Assembly: GCF_002008315.2 (NCBI RefSeq)
Contig: NZ_MVDG02000001.1
Span: 4,356,188 to 4,420,187 of the forward strand
Length of the DNA stretch: 64,000 nucleotides
Direction: 5' to 3'
From: Arthrobacter sp. KBS0703
Lineage (GTDB): Bacteria; Actinomycetota; Actinomycetes; Actinomycetales; Micrococcaceae
The position numbers were made by a program, and so were the translations under genes. The notes below the pieces were generated by a model. The model saw nothing but the letters and a program-made list of their open reading frames with translations, was not told where the DNA came from and ran no database searches. This document shows, piece after piece, positions 1 through 8,615 of the stretch (position 1 is the first letter of the stretch; every line of letters starts with the position of its first letter).

Positions 1-1
1 C

Positions 2-349
2 ACGGGCAGCATGCGCAGCTACCTGTTCCGGACCGCCCGGAACGTCATGATCGACAACTACCGGAGATCCCAGCGCAGGCCGCAGGAGGCGGATGACCGG
101 GACCTGGCGGACCCGGCGGAGGTCACCGGCCGGGTCGATGAGCTGTTGAACAGGGTGCTGATGGAGGAGGCGTTGCTCCGGTTGAGTGCGGAGCACCGCG
201 ATGTGCTGGTGGCGCTGCACTACCGGCGTTTCACGGTGAGCGAGGCCGCAGTCCAGCTCAACATTCCGAGCGGCACGGTTAAATCGAGGGCCTTCTATGC
301 GGTGAAGGCCCTGCGGACAATTCTTGATGAAATGGGTGTGGAACGGTGA
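2..349 (+). CDS. ECF-type RNA polymerase sigma factor, 5' end outside window
   Basis: This is the C-terminal two thirds of an extracytoplasmic-function sigma factor. The frame is open from base 2, and the first visible residues (YLFRTARNVMIDNYRR) belong to sigma region 2.3-2.4, so the true start lies upstream and the ATG at 11 is internal. Region 4 follows after a short linker, with a helix-turn-helix core (VSEAAVQLNIPSGTVKSR) that recognises the -35 element. The stop overlaps the GTG start of the next gene (GTGA), the usual coupling of a sigma factor to its anti-sigma factor. The sequence looks most like the SigL/SigK branch, but that subgroup assignment is inference. Confidence 0.9.
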   Translation, partial: TGSMRSYLFRTARNVMIDNYRRSQRRPQEADDRDLADPAEVTGRVDELLNRVLMEEALLRLSAEHRDVLVALHYRRFTVSEAAVQLNIPSGTVKSRAFYAVKALRTILDEMGVER

Positions 350-1032
350 ACGGCAAGGAACTCCATGAGTTGCTGGGGGCATACCTGCTGGGAGGACTGG
401 ATAACGCGGACAAGACGCGCTTCGAGGACCATCTCCAGCAATGCGGCCTGTGCCGCCGCGAACTGGCGGATCTGAAAAGCCTTCCCGGGCTGCTGGCCGC
501 CGTACCGGTGCCCGACGCCGTGGCGCTCGCCGTCCCTGCGTACCGGGGGCCCGGCTCGACCCCCGGTACCGGGGAGCCGGCGGCCAGCGTTCCGCAGCCC
601 GTCTTCGACGAACTGGCCGCCCGACGTCGGACTTCCCGACGGCGGATCGCGGCCCTGATCGGCGGGGTCGCCGCCGCCTGCCTTGCCCTGGGCTTCGCGG
701 CCGCGCCGCTTCTGGACCCGGCGAAGAAACTGGACGCGAGCTATTCCGTGCAGGCGGACACCGGCATCCAGGTCACCGTGGGCATGGTGAAGAAGACGTG
801 GGGCACTGAGTTGGACGTGGACGGACGGAGGCTGCCGCAGGACGGAAAGCTGTCGCTCTGGGTGAAGGACCGCACCGGGGCCGAGGACCGCGCCTGCGCC
901 TGGATGGCGACACCCAGCGGCCGGGTCAAGGTCACGAGTGCCACGCCTGTTCAGTACACGAGCATCGCCAGCGTGGAGCTACGGAACGACCGGCAGCAGA
1001 CCATAGCCGTCGTGGCCGTGCCGGGTGGCTGA
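346..1032 (+). CDS. Membrane anti-sigma factor with zf-HC2 zinc finger
   Basis: This 228-residue protein probably sequesters the upstream sigma factor at the membrane. Residues 1-45 hold a zinc-binding anti-sigma domain with H29-x3-C33-x2-C36. A proline-rich linker follows, then one transmembrane helix at about 101-122. The remaining ~100 residues should be extracytoplasmic and act as sensor, as in RskA/RslA-like proteins. The GTG start overlaps the sigma stop by 4 bases, so the pair is translationally coupled. The zinc finger suggests redox or envelope-stress control; the signal itself cannot be read from sequence. Confidence 0.9.
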   Translation: MNGKELHELLGAYLLGGLDNADKTRFEDHLQQCGLCRRELADLKSLPGLLAAVPVPDAVALAVPAYRGPGSTPGTGEPAASVPQPVFDELAARRRTSRRRIAALIGGVAAACLALGFAAAPLLDPAKKLDASYSVQADTGIQVTVGMVKKTWGTELDVDGRRLPQDGKLSLWVKDRTGAEDRACAWMATPSGRVKVTSATPVQYTSIASVELRNDRQQTIAVVAVPGG

Positions 1033-1042
1033 GCGGGCCTGA

Positions 1043-1894
1043 CTACATCCGTGCCAGTTTCGCCCGCACCACCATGTACACGCCGTAGCAGATGAGTCCG
1101 ACGCCGACGGCGGCCAGGACATAGATTCCGAACGGCTGCTCACGCAGCGCCTTGAGCCCGCCGTCGAGTCCCGTCGATTCCTCCGGATGTGCCGTGACGG
1201 AGGCGATGACCACCAGCAGGCCGGTCACGAAGAGGGCCACGCCCTTGGCCACATACCCGGCGACGCCCAGCGCGGTCACGGCCGTCCGTGCGTTGGCCGA
1301 GCCGGGCATGTTGATGTGCTTCTCAAAGGACTTCTTGAACCCACGGATCGCGTAGATGATCCCTGTGATGGCCACGGCCGCTCCGATCAGCACCAGGAGC
1401 AGGACGCCGCCCGGCGCTTTCAGCAGGGTGACGGTCATGTCGCTGGCGGACTCCCTGTTGTCCTGGCCTGCGCCGCGTGCGTAGGCTGCCAGCGTGAAGG
1501 CGAGGCCGGCGTAAACAGCGGCCTGCAGCGCGGCCTTGAGTTTCTTGGCCGTTTTGTCCTTTGCCGGCAGGTGCTCGAAGTCGAAAACGGCGTCACTGGT
1601 CTGCCACAGGGCCAGGGCCACGCACGCCGCGAAGCTGCCCCAGAGAAGCACAGGCCCGAAAGGCTGGCTGGCCAGCTGCCCGACTGCGCCGCTGACATCG
1701 GCCCGGCCGCCCTTTCCGGTGGCCAGTCCGATGGCGATCGTTCCGATCAGGAAATGCAGGACGCCGCTGACGGCAAATCCTGCCCTGGCCAGCATCTCGA
1801 GCGCGGGCGAATTCGTGGCATCCTCGGCCTTGTCCGCTGCGCTTCTCAGTTCTCGTTTGATGATCGTTCCTTTGCGCCGGCACGCTCCGTGCAT
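1043..1894 (-). CDS. DUF1206 integral membrane protein
   Basis: The 283-residue product matches the DUF1206 pattern: three repeated units, each with a pair of hydrophobic helices. Units begin near ARAGFAVSGVLHFLIG, near LQAAVYAGLAFTLAAY and near GVAGYVAKGVALFVTG. The function of the family is unknown. The only upstream ATG gives a 13-residue basic lead-in (start at 1894) that looks atypical. Related proteins usually begin close to [13 protein letters not shown], so the true start may be slightly downstream at a non-ATG codon. It converges on the anti-sigma gene with only 10 bases between the two stops. Confidence 0.8.
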   Translation of the reverse strand: MHGACRRKGTIIKRELRSAADKAEDATNSPALEMLARAGFAVSGVLHFLIGTIAIGLATGKGGRADVSGAVGQLASQPFGPVLLWGSFAACVALALWQTSDAVFDFEHLPAKDKTAKKLKAALQAAVYAGLAFTLAAYARGAGQDNRESASDMTVTLLKAPGGVLLLVLIGAAVAITGIIYAIRGFKKSFEKHINMPGSANARTAVTALGVAGYVAKGVALFVTGLLVVIASVTAHPEESTGLDGGLKALREQPFGIYVLAAVGVGLICYGVYMVVRAKLARM

Positions 1895-2000
1895 CTCCCG
1901 CGGCTACCCGCCACACGTTTATCGTGCCACGGGACCGGGTTCCGGAACAGACGTCAGAGCGAGCAACTGCGGCAGGCTCCTGACCGGGTTGCCGGCCCGG

Positions 2001-2948
2001 CTAGAGCCGCCGGTAGCAGAGGTCGAAGATCAACCGTCCGGCCTCGTGCGCCTTGCTCTCGAAGCTGGTGCGGATGCGGCCCTCGAACCGCGGCGCCCAC
2101 CCGCCGGTTTCGTCAATGCCCTCGTTGGGGCCGGTGTGCTCCGTGCTCACCGGGGCGCGGCCTTCCTTCACCGGTGCCCCGCCCACGAGCGATTCGACGC
2201 CGCTCTGCCAGACGTGGGTGAGGGGGCTCTCCGGACCGCGGCGCTCGCCGTCGTGCAGGTTCTCAAAGGCGGCGGAGCCGGCGAGGACGTCGCGGACGTG
2301 CACCGCATAGTTGGACCAGTCCGTGGCGATCCGCCAGAGGCCGCCCGGCTTGATCGCCCTTGCGGCGAGGTCGGCGAACTCGGGCTGGATGAGCCGGCGC
2401 TTGTGGTGCCGGGACTTGTGCCAGGGATCGGGGAAGAAGATCCACAGTTCGCTGACGGATCCCGGCGGCAGCATGGTGGCCAGGACCTCAGGGGCGTTGG
2501 CCTCTACGACCCGGACGTTGGTGAGTCCGCGGCTGTTGATCTTGATCATCGTGTTGGCCAGCCCGGGCGTGTAGACCTCAACGGCCAGGAAATCCTGCTC
2601 CGGGTTCTGCTCGGCGGCGTGGCAGATGGCGTCCCCAAGGCCCGAGCCGATCTCGACGATCAGCGGCGCCGTGCGGCCGAACTCGGCCTCGGCGTCGAAC
2701 GTGTAGTCCGGGTGCACGGACGTGTTCGCAACGTGCCGCGGAACGTCCACCGCCCAGCGGTCCGAGTGCGCCTCCCAAGCAGCCTGGCGGCGTCCCTGGA
2801 GCCGGGTTCCGCGGCGCACAAAGCTGACCGGCCGCCCGCCGTAGGTGCCGAAGGATGCCTGGCTGCCGGGGGTGACGGGCCGGGGCTGGTTCGGGTTTGC
2901 GGGCTGCTGGTTTTCGGGCGGCTGGGGGGATTCCGGGGATTCACTCAT
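2001..2948 (-). CDS. trmB: tRNA (guanine-N7)-methyltransferase TrmB
   Basis: The enzyme transfers a methyl group from S-adenosylmethionine to N7 of G46 in the tRNA variable loop. The SAM-binding motif is LIVEIGSGLGDA, and the family signature is seen in ELWIFFPDPWHKSRHHKRRL. The C-terminus carries the family's conserved tail. The ATG at 2948 was chosen because GGAGGGG lies immediately upstream; a frame extending to 3008 lacks this support. The resulting 315-residue protein has a ~60-residue Pro/Asn/Gln-rich N-terminal extension, common in actinobacterial TrmB. It is divergent from the monooxygenase gene. Confidence 0.93.
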   Translation of the reverse strand: MSESPESPQPPENQQPANPNQPRPVTPGSQASFGTYGGRPVSFVRRGTRLQGRRQAAWEAHSDRWAVDVPRHVANTSVHPDYTFDAEAEFGRTAPLIVEIGSGLGDAICHAAEQNPEQDFLAVEVYTPGLANTMIKINSRGLTNVRVVEANAPEVLATMLPPGSVSELWIFFPDPWHKSRHHKRRLIQPEFADLAARAIKPGGLWRIATDWSNYAVHVRDVLAGSAAFENLHDGERRGPESPLTHVWQSGVESLVGGAPVKEGRAPVSTEHTGPNEGIDETGGWAPRFEGRIRTSFESKAHEAGRLIFDLCYRRL

Positions 2949-3135
2949 CCCCTCCAGAATACCGGGACGGGCGGCGTCCAAATGGCGGTTCCCCGCCCAA
3001 CCCTGCAAGCGTAAAGTGTTGCTATCCCAGCGGCCGGCCGCTCACCGGCCCACGCTTATGGCTGTCCGTGTCCGGAGACCAGCAGTCCCGTCCGGCAGCC
3101 GACCATTCCATATCACCGGGCCTTCAGGACATGCC

Positions 3136-4383
3136 ATGGAATCATCAACGCCCGAGCCAGGGACAAAGGAAAATGCCGGAACCATCGCGATCCTGGGGGG
3201 AGGTCCGTCCGGGCTGGTGCTCGCGATTGCGCTGGCCCGCCGCGGACTCAGCTCAACAGTTTTCGAGCGTGACGTCCATCCCGACGCCGCCCCGCGCTTC
3301 AACCCGGACCGTTCCTACACCATCGACATCTCCGGGCACGGGCTGAAGGCACTGCGGCACATTGATGCCTGCGGCGAGTTCGACGACAGAATGATCAGGT
3401 TCAAGGGCCTCAAGATCCCTGGCAGGGGAACGGAGGAATGGACCCTCCCCGGATGGACCGGATCGCGGGGCGACATTCTCCGCGCACTCATGGCCGTCCT
3501 CGAAAAATACGGTGACCTGGTGACCACGGAGTTCGAGACGCGCGTGGAAAGCGCGGACCCGTCATCCGGATCCCTGACGGTGGCAGCCAAGTCCGAGCTC
3601 CCGACGACGAGGACGTTTGACCTCATCGTCGGCGCTGACGGGGCCGGTTCCACAATCCGCGCGGCCCTCCAGGAGCAGATCGCCGGGTTCACCGTCACGG
3701 CCAAATCCTTCCCCAACTACTGCACCATGATCGAACTCGACAAGGTGGGAAACCGCCTGGACGAGAACTACCTGCACGGTCTGTCGACGCGCCCCTTCTG
3801 CGTTGCCGGAGCCACCAAGGGTGACGAAGGGTCCCCTTCCGCCAGATGGTTCTGCGCCGTCGGGACGAAGAAGGAAATCAAATTCTCCTCGGCCGACGAA
3901 GCCCGGCGCTTCCTGCGGGAACGCTGCCCGCGCGTTCTCGAGTTCGCCGGTGACGGGCAGGTCGAGGCCTTCGCGCAGCGGACGTGCTATCACATCGGAC
4001 GCAGCCTGAACTGCTCGCAGTTCCACGGCGGCAAAGCCGTGCTGATCGGCGACGCGGCGGCCCCCTACCCGCCCATCGGACAGGGCGTGAACGGCGCCAT
4101 GGAGTCGGCCATGACGCTCGATCAGTGCATCAGCGCCGCGGGGAGCACTCCGGACCAGTTGCCCGTCGCGGCGGCAAGATACACCGCCGTGTGGAAACCG
4201 GAAGCGGACGCGGTGTCGTGGATCAGTGAACGGAGCCTGTTTGAAAACCGTTTCCACACGGTCCGTGCCCTCGCGACGTCGATGGTGGGCCTGAGCATCT
4301 TCGCCCAAGCCAAGAGCGCGGAAGTTCCCTACTCGGAGGTCAGGCGCAAGGCCGAACGGCTCTGGCCGCTCTGGGCACGGTGA
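3136..4383 (+). CDS. FAD-dependent aromatic monooxygenase, kynurenine 3-monooxygenase-like
   Basis: This 415-residue flavoprotein has the dinucleotide-binding GGGPSG motif near residue 20, followed by the ERD motif at the end of the second beta strand. A second FAD motif, LIGDAAAPYPPIGQGVNGAMES, sits near residue 300. This is the group A (PHBH-fold) monooxygenase layout, and the overall pattern resembles kynurenine 3-monooxygenase. No kynurenine-pathway neighbours are present, so the substrate stays open. The start at ATG 3136 gives a short lead before the Rossmann fold; upstream in-frame codons would only add low-complexity sequence. Confidence 0.8.
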   Translation: MESSTPEPGTKENAGTIAILGGGPSGLVLAIALARRGLSSTVFERDVHPDAAPRFNPDRSYTIDISGHGLKALRHIDACGEFDDRMIRFKGLKIPGRGTEEWTLPGWTGSRGDILRALMAVLEKYGDLVTTEFETRVESADPSSGSLTVAAKSELPTTRTFDLIVGADGAGSTIRAALQEQIAGFTVTAKSFPNYCTMIELDKVGNRLDENYLHGLSTRPFCVAGATKGDEGSPSARWFCAVGTKKEIKFSSADEARRFLRERCPRVLEFAGDGQVEAFAQRTCYHIGRSLNCSQFHGGKAVLIGDAAAPYPPIGQGVNGAMESAMTLDQCISAAGSTPDQLPVAAARYTAVWKPEADAVSWISERSLFENRFHTVRALATSMVGLSIFAQAKSAEVPYSEVRRKAERLWPLWAR

Positions 4384-4443
4384 CGCGCCGCGGAGGGGAA
4401 AGCAGCAGGCCGGTGGCCCGGGACTGCGCGGCGTCCTGCCAGA

Positions 4444-5763
4444 ATGGGCACTGTGACGCCTACTGAAATTCCGCGGTCCGCCAGCACGCCCCGCACGGAA
4501 GTCCCGTCTGTCTCGGCCCCGTCGCTGTCCGCCCTTGTAGACGCCGAGATCGACGACGTTCCGGCGGCCGGGCCCACCCGCGTCGGCAGCCGCCGAGCGC
4601 TGGTGTACCTCGGACTGTGCCTGGTGCTGATCGGGCTGAACCTGCGGACGGTGTTCTCCAGCTTTTCGGCCGTGCTTCCGGAGGTGACGGCCGACGTCGG
4701 CCTGCCGGGCTGGGCGGTGGTGGTGCTCACCACCGTGCCGGTGACACTGCTCGGGGTGTTTGCGCCGCTCGCCCCGGTCCTGGCGCGCCGGTTCGGCGCC
4801 GAGCGCGTGCTGTTCGGCGCGATGGCTGTCCTGACCGCCGGCCTCCTCCTCCGCCCCACGGACGTCCCCGGCGCCGGCCATCTGCCGGCCCTGCTCGCCG
4901 GAACGGCAGCGTGCGGCGCGGCGATCGCGCTCTGCAACGTGCTGCTGCCCGGGCTCGTGAAACGCGACTTTCCGCACCGGCTGGGACTGATGGGCGGCCT
5001 GTACACCACCGCCATTTGCGCCTCCGCAGCCCTGGGCGCCGGGTTCACCTACCCCGTCTTCACCGCGACCGGGCACTGGGCTTCGGCGCTGTGGTTCTGG
5101 GCGGCGCCGGCCGCCGTGGTGCTGTTGCTGTTCCTCCCGGTTGCCGCGCGGCAACGGCACGGGCGGCACCAGGCCGTCCGGGACGGCGTGAACGTGTGGC
5201 GTTCCGCCGTTGCCTGGCAGGTCACGATTTTCATGGTGCTGCAGGCCATGATGTCCTTCAGCGTTTTTGCCTGGCTGGCGCCGATCCTGCGCGAGCGCGC
5301 CGTGGACGGCGGCACGGCCGGCCTGATCGTGTCGGCGTCGATCGTGCTGCAGATGCTCGGCTCGCTCTTCGCCCCCGCCCTCGCCGCGCGGTTCCGGGAC
5401 CAGCGGGTGATCAACACGGTGGTGGCGCTCATGACCGGGGGCGGCTTCGCGCTGAGCATCTTCGGTCCGCCGGAGCTGATCTGGCTGTGGACCGGGCTGC
5501 TGGGGCTGGGGCAGGGCAGCCTCACGGCCGTAGCCCTGACCATGATCATGCTCCGCACCCGCGACGGCCACACCGCCGCCCACCTCTCCGGCATGATGCA
5601 GGGCGTGGGCTACGGGCTGGGCTCCACCGGAACGCTCATGGTGGGCCAGCTGCACCAGGCCACGGGATCGTTTGCGGCCGCCGGGGTGCTGTTCCTGGGG
5701 GTGGGCGCGCTGGCCGCGGTCTTCGGGTACCGCGCGGGCCGGAACCGCTACATCGGCGGCTGA
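4444..5763 (+). CDS. CynX/NimT-family MFS transporter
   Basis: The 439-residue product is a 12-helix major facilitator. A ~55-residue hydrophilic N-terminus precedes the first helix (ALVYLGLCLVLIGLNLRTVF). The NLRT motif in helix 1 and the family's spacing place it in the CynX/NimT group, which includes cyanate and 2-nitroimidazole transporters. The substrate is unknown. It converges on the symporter gene, and a perfect 27-bp hairpin lies between the two stops. Confidence 0.85.
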   Translation: MGTVTPTEIPRSASTPRTEVPSVSAPSLSALVDAEIDDVPAAGPTRVGSRRALVYLGLCLVLIGLNLRTVFSSFSAVLPEVTADVGLPGWAVVVLTTVPVTLLGVFAPLAPVLARRFGAERVLFGAMAVLTAGLLLRPTDVPGAGHLPALLAGTAACGAAIALCNVLLPGLVKRDFPHRLGLMGGLYTTAICASAALGAGFTYPVFTATGHWASALWFWAAPAAVVLLLFLPVAARQRHGRHQAVRDGVNVWRSAVAWQVTIFMVLQAMMSFSVFAWLAPILRERAVDGGTAGLIVSASIVLQMLGSLFAPALAARFRDQRVINTVVALMTGGGFALSIFGPPELIWLWTGLLGLGQGSLTAVALTMIMLRTRDGHTAAHLSGMMQGVGYGLGSTGTLMVGQLHQATGSFAAAGVLFLGVGALAAVFGYRAGRNRYIGG

Positions 5764-5790
5764 CTGCACGCCGCGCCCCTCCACCAACGC

Positions 5791-5850
5791 GTTGAGCTAT
5801 CAGTTGTTGCTGTTCTGAGCCTCCAGAACAGCAACAACTGATAGCTCAAC
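5791..5850. terminator. Perfect 27-bp inverted repeat between convergent genes
   Basis: Bases 5791-5817 and 5824-5850 are exact reverse complements around a 6-base loop (AGCCTC). The arm begins GTTGAGCTATCAGTTG and is only about 44% GC, clearly below the surrounding coding DNA. It lies between the convergent transporter stops at 5763 and 5884 and would act in both directions. There is no uridine tract on either side. Its length, perfection and composition make a dispersed palindromic element used as a terminator a good alternative. Confidence 0.75.
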
Positions 5851-5851
5851 C

Positions 5852-5882
5852 GGGCCGGGCCGGGCCGGGCCGGACGGGACGG
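5852..5882 (+). repeat. GGGCC tandem repeat, G-quadruplex-capable
   Basis: Four successive CGGGC units followed by two GGGAC-like units give six runs of two to three G with 2-base spacing. The repeat directly abuts the stop of the minus-strand symporter gene. It meets the usual G-quadruplex pattern on the plus strand and could contribute to termination or slippage. It may simply be low-complexity sequence. Confidence 0.6.
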
Positions 5883-5883
5883 G

Positions 5884-7173
5884 TCAGCGCGTCAGGTCCT
5901 TGCCCTTGGTCTCGGGAATGGTGAAGATGAACACCGCGCTCACGGCCAGCAGCGCCACCGCGTACACGTTGAACAGGTTGGGCAGCTGGAGTGTGGTGCC
6001 GAGCCACTGCTGCAGGTACGGAGCGGTCCCGCCGAACAGCGCCACGCAGATGGAATACGGCACGCCCACGCCCACGGTCCGGATGCTCGTGGGGAACAGC
6101 TCCGCGTAGACGGCGGGCACAATGGCGGCGCTCGCGGCGATGAAGATGAGCATCACGGACATGCTCACCGCCAGCTGCCAGGCAGAGTCCTTCAGCAGCC
6201 AGGTCATGGGGAAGTGCATGACGGCGGCTCCGATGGCCCCGGCCCACAGCACCTTCTTGCGGCCGATCCGGTCTGAGAGCTTGCCCCAGAACGGCAAGGC
6301 GGCAATGAACACGATGTTGCCGATGACGCCGGCCCACAGTGCTTCTCCGCGGTCAATCTTCAACGCGGTTGTGGCATAGCTGGGGGCCACCACGCCCCAG
6401 ATGTAATAGATCACGGTGAGGCCAACCGTCAGGCCGATCACCTGCAGGGCCTGCTTGCGGTATCGGACAATCTGCGGCCAGATGGGCGCGCGCTTCTCCG
6501 TGGCGGTCTCCCCCTCGAAGACGTCCGTCTCGTGCAGCTTCGAGCGCATGATCAGCGCGTACAGGCCCATCGCGGCGCCGATCAGGAATGGGATCCGCCA
6601 GCCCCAGGCGTTCATGACCTCGGTGCTCAGCGCCATGTTCAGGACGGCGCCCAGCAGCGTGCCGAACAGGATGCCCACGGTGCCGGACGTGTAGATCAGC
6701 GTGGCCCAGAATCCGCGGTGCTCCCTGGGCGCCATCTCCGAGAGATAGGTCTGCGACGACGGCAGCTCACCGCCGTGGGCCAGGCCCTGCACCAGCCGGG
6801 CCACCAGCAGCATGAGCGACGCCCACGCGCCGACCGCGGCGAACGTCGGCGCGACGCCGATCATCAGGCTTCCCAGCGAGGCGAGCCCGACGGCGAGCGT
6901 CATGGAGGCCTTGCGGCCCACCCTGTCGCCGATCCAGCCGAAGAGGAACCCGCCGAACGGGCGGGCCACGAAGCCGACGGCGAAAATCGCCAGGGTGGAC
7001 AGCACGGCTGATGCGGGATCCGACTTGCTGAAGAGCTGGCTGGCGATGAAGGGCGTGAAGGTCGCGTAGATGGCCCAGTCGTACCACTCGACGGCGTTGC
7101 CGATGCCGGTGCCGACGATGGTCTTCCCGGTGGACATCCGGTCCGCGCGCTGCGGGTTGATGATGGCGGTCAT
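5884..7173 (-). CDS. Metabolite:H+ symporter family MFS transporter
   Basis: This 429-residue, 12-helix transporter belongs to the MHS group (relatives import alpha-ketoglutarate, shikimate, proline/betaine). Diagnostic features are the N-terminal GIGNAVEWYDWAIYA segment and the loop motif GWIGDRVGRK between helices 2 and 3. AGGGAGAAA lies 5 bases ahead of the ATG. It sits 24 bases downstream of the M20 amidohydrolase on the same strand, so the pair probably imports and hydrolyses an N-acyl amino acid or related amide. Confidence 0.85.
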   Translation of the reverse strand: MTAIINPQRADRMSTGKTIVGTGIGNAVEWYDWAIYATFTPFIASQLFSKSDPASAVLSTLAIFAVGFVARPFGGFLFGWIGDRVGRKASMTLAVGLASLGSLMIGVAPTFAAVGAWASLMLLVARLVQGLAHGGELPSSQTYLSEMAPREHRGFWATLIYTSGTVGILFGTLLGAVLNMALSTEVMNAWGWRIPFLIGAAMGLYALIMRSKLHETDVFEGETATEKRAPIWPQIVRYRKQALQVIGLTVGLTVIYYIWGVVAPSYATTALKIDRGEALWAGVIGNIVFIAALPFWGKLSDRIGRKKVLWAGAIGAAVMHFPMTWLLKDSAWQLAVSMSVMLIFIAASAAIVPAVYAELFPTSIRTVGVGVPYSICVALFGGTAPYLQQWLGTTLQLPNLFNVYAVALLAVSAVFIFTIPETKGKDLTR

Positions 7174-7197
7174 GGATTTCTCCCTGTGGTGGGTGGG

Positions 7198-8482
7198 CTA
7201 GGAAGCGGCGGTTGCAGTGGATGCGGGGGCCTGGGCGGCCAGTGATGCCAGGCGCGAGATGGCGAGTTCCGCATAGAGAGCGGCCCCGTCAGCCAGCACG
7301 CCGTCGTCGAACGTTGCGTACGGTGAGTGGTTGAACGGCGAGGTGGCGTGGTCTGTGCCGGGAGGCACAGCGCTCAGGCCGATGAACGTGCCCGGCACCT
7401 CGGCGAGAACGCGGGAGAAGTCCTCCGAGCCGCCCAGCGGGGTGGCCCACCGCGACAGCCTCGATTCGCCGAAGAGCCTGGCGATGACGTTTTCCGCAGT
7501 GTGCGTCTCGGCCTCGTCCGTGATGGTGAGCGGATACTCCTGCTGGTAGTCCACGTGGACGTCGAGGCCGTGCGCGGCCGCGATTCCCTGGAGCAGCCGG
7601 GGCACGGAGTCCATCATCCGCTGCCGGGATTCGTCGGAGAAGGTCCGGATGGTGGCCTCGATGCGGGCGGTCTCCGGGATGACGTTGCGCTTGGTGCCGG
7701 CCTGCAGCACGCCCACGGACAGGACCACGGGATCAAACATGTTGAACTGGCGGGTGACCATGACCTGCAGGGCGGTCACCATTTCCGCGGCCGCGGTGAC
7801 GGGGTCCTTGGCCGCGTGCGGGGTGGAGCCGTGGCCGCCGGCGCCCAGCACCGTGACAACCAGGCCGTCCGAGGCGCTGAGCATGACGCCCGGCTTGGTG
7901 CAGAACGTGCCGTGCGGCTCAAGGGAGGAAAACACGTGCATGCCGTAGGCGGCGTCCACGCGCCGGCCGGAGGCATCCAGCACGCCTTCCCGGATCATGT
8001 AGCTGGCGCCGTCGAAGCCCTCCTCGCCCGGCTGGAACATCAGCACCTGTCTCTTATACACATCTAGATGTGTATAAGAGACAGCCGGTGCCGGCGTTCC
8101 GCGAGGAGCGTGGCCGCGCCGGCGAGCATGGACGTGTGGAGGTCGTGGCCGCACGCGTGCATGGCGCCGTCGACCGTGGAGGTGTAGTCCACCCCGGTCT
8201 TCTCCTGGACGGGCAGCCCGTCCATGTCGGCGCGGAGGAGCACCGCCGGGGCGCTGCCCGGCGTCACGTTCGCGGCGCCGCCCGTCGCCCCGCCGCGCAG
8301 GACGGCGGTGACCGACGTCGTGTCCTTGCCCAGCGTGATTTCGTACGGCAGGCCGTCCAGGGCCTGCAGGACCTTTCCTGGGTCCGCGGCAAGTGGAGGC
8401 CGATCTCCGGCTCCCGGTGCAGGTCGTGGCGGAGCCGGGCAATATCGCCCTGCATCTCCCGGGCGTCTGCGGCAATCGGCAC
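7198..8482 (-). CDS. M20-family amidohydrolase, disrupted by adapter sequence and a frameshift
   Basis: The product resembles hippurate hydrolase and N-acyl amino-acid amidohydrolases, dinuclear-metal enzymes that cleave amides. Metal-site motifs are visible: ADMDGLP, HACGHDLH, QPGEEGFDGA and GGSEDFS. The start is GTG 8482, with GAGGAG upstream. Two breaks occur. A single A is missing in the run at 8374-8376 (frame passes from LPRTQE to VLQALDGLP). At 8047-8084 a 38-bp Nextera junction adapter separates LLAERRH from VLMFQPGEEG, with about five codons lost. Both look technical, so the organism probably has an intact gene. The divergent AsnC-type gene is the likely regulator. Confidence 0.85.
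8047..8084. other. Nextera mate-pair junction adapter (artefact)
   Basis: The 19-mer CTGTCTCTTATACACATCT is followed directly by its reverse complement. This is the Tn5 mosaic-end junction created in Nextera mate-pair libraries, not bacterial sequence. It replaces about five codons of the M20 gene. Confidence 0.98.
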
Positions 8483-8523
8483 GTGTACTCCTCGTCTGTG
8501 GTTCCGGCGTTGTGGGTCTATTC

Positions 8524-8540
8524 TGAAGTGGCCTACTTCA
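8524..8540. promoter_or_regulatory. Inverted repeat TGAAGT-n5-ACTTCA in divergent promoter region
   Basis: The perfect 6-bp inverted repeat TGAAGTGGCCTACTTCA lies in the 133-base gap between the M20 gene (start 8482, minus) and the AsnC-type regulator (start 8616, plus). Its position, 42 bases upstream of the M20 start and 75 bases upstream of the regulator, suits an Lrp/AsnC operator serving both. Binding is inferred. Confidence 0.5.
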
Positions 8541-8615
8541 CAGCCCGCCAAAGTGCTGGAAAAATGCATATAGGGTGCTGAATGCGCAGGATTCGCGCAG
8601 AACGGAGGGATCGCC

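Noticed and set aside
3562..5787. Long antisense open frame (741 codons) over the monooxygenase and CynX-type genes
   Set aside because: Its composition (Arg/His/Gly/Gln-rich) is the usual by-product of high-GC codon bias; no ribosome site and no protein pattern.
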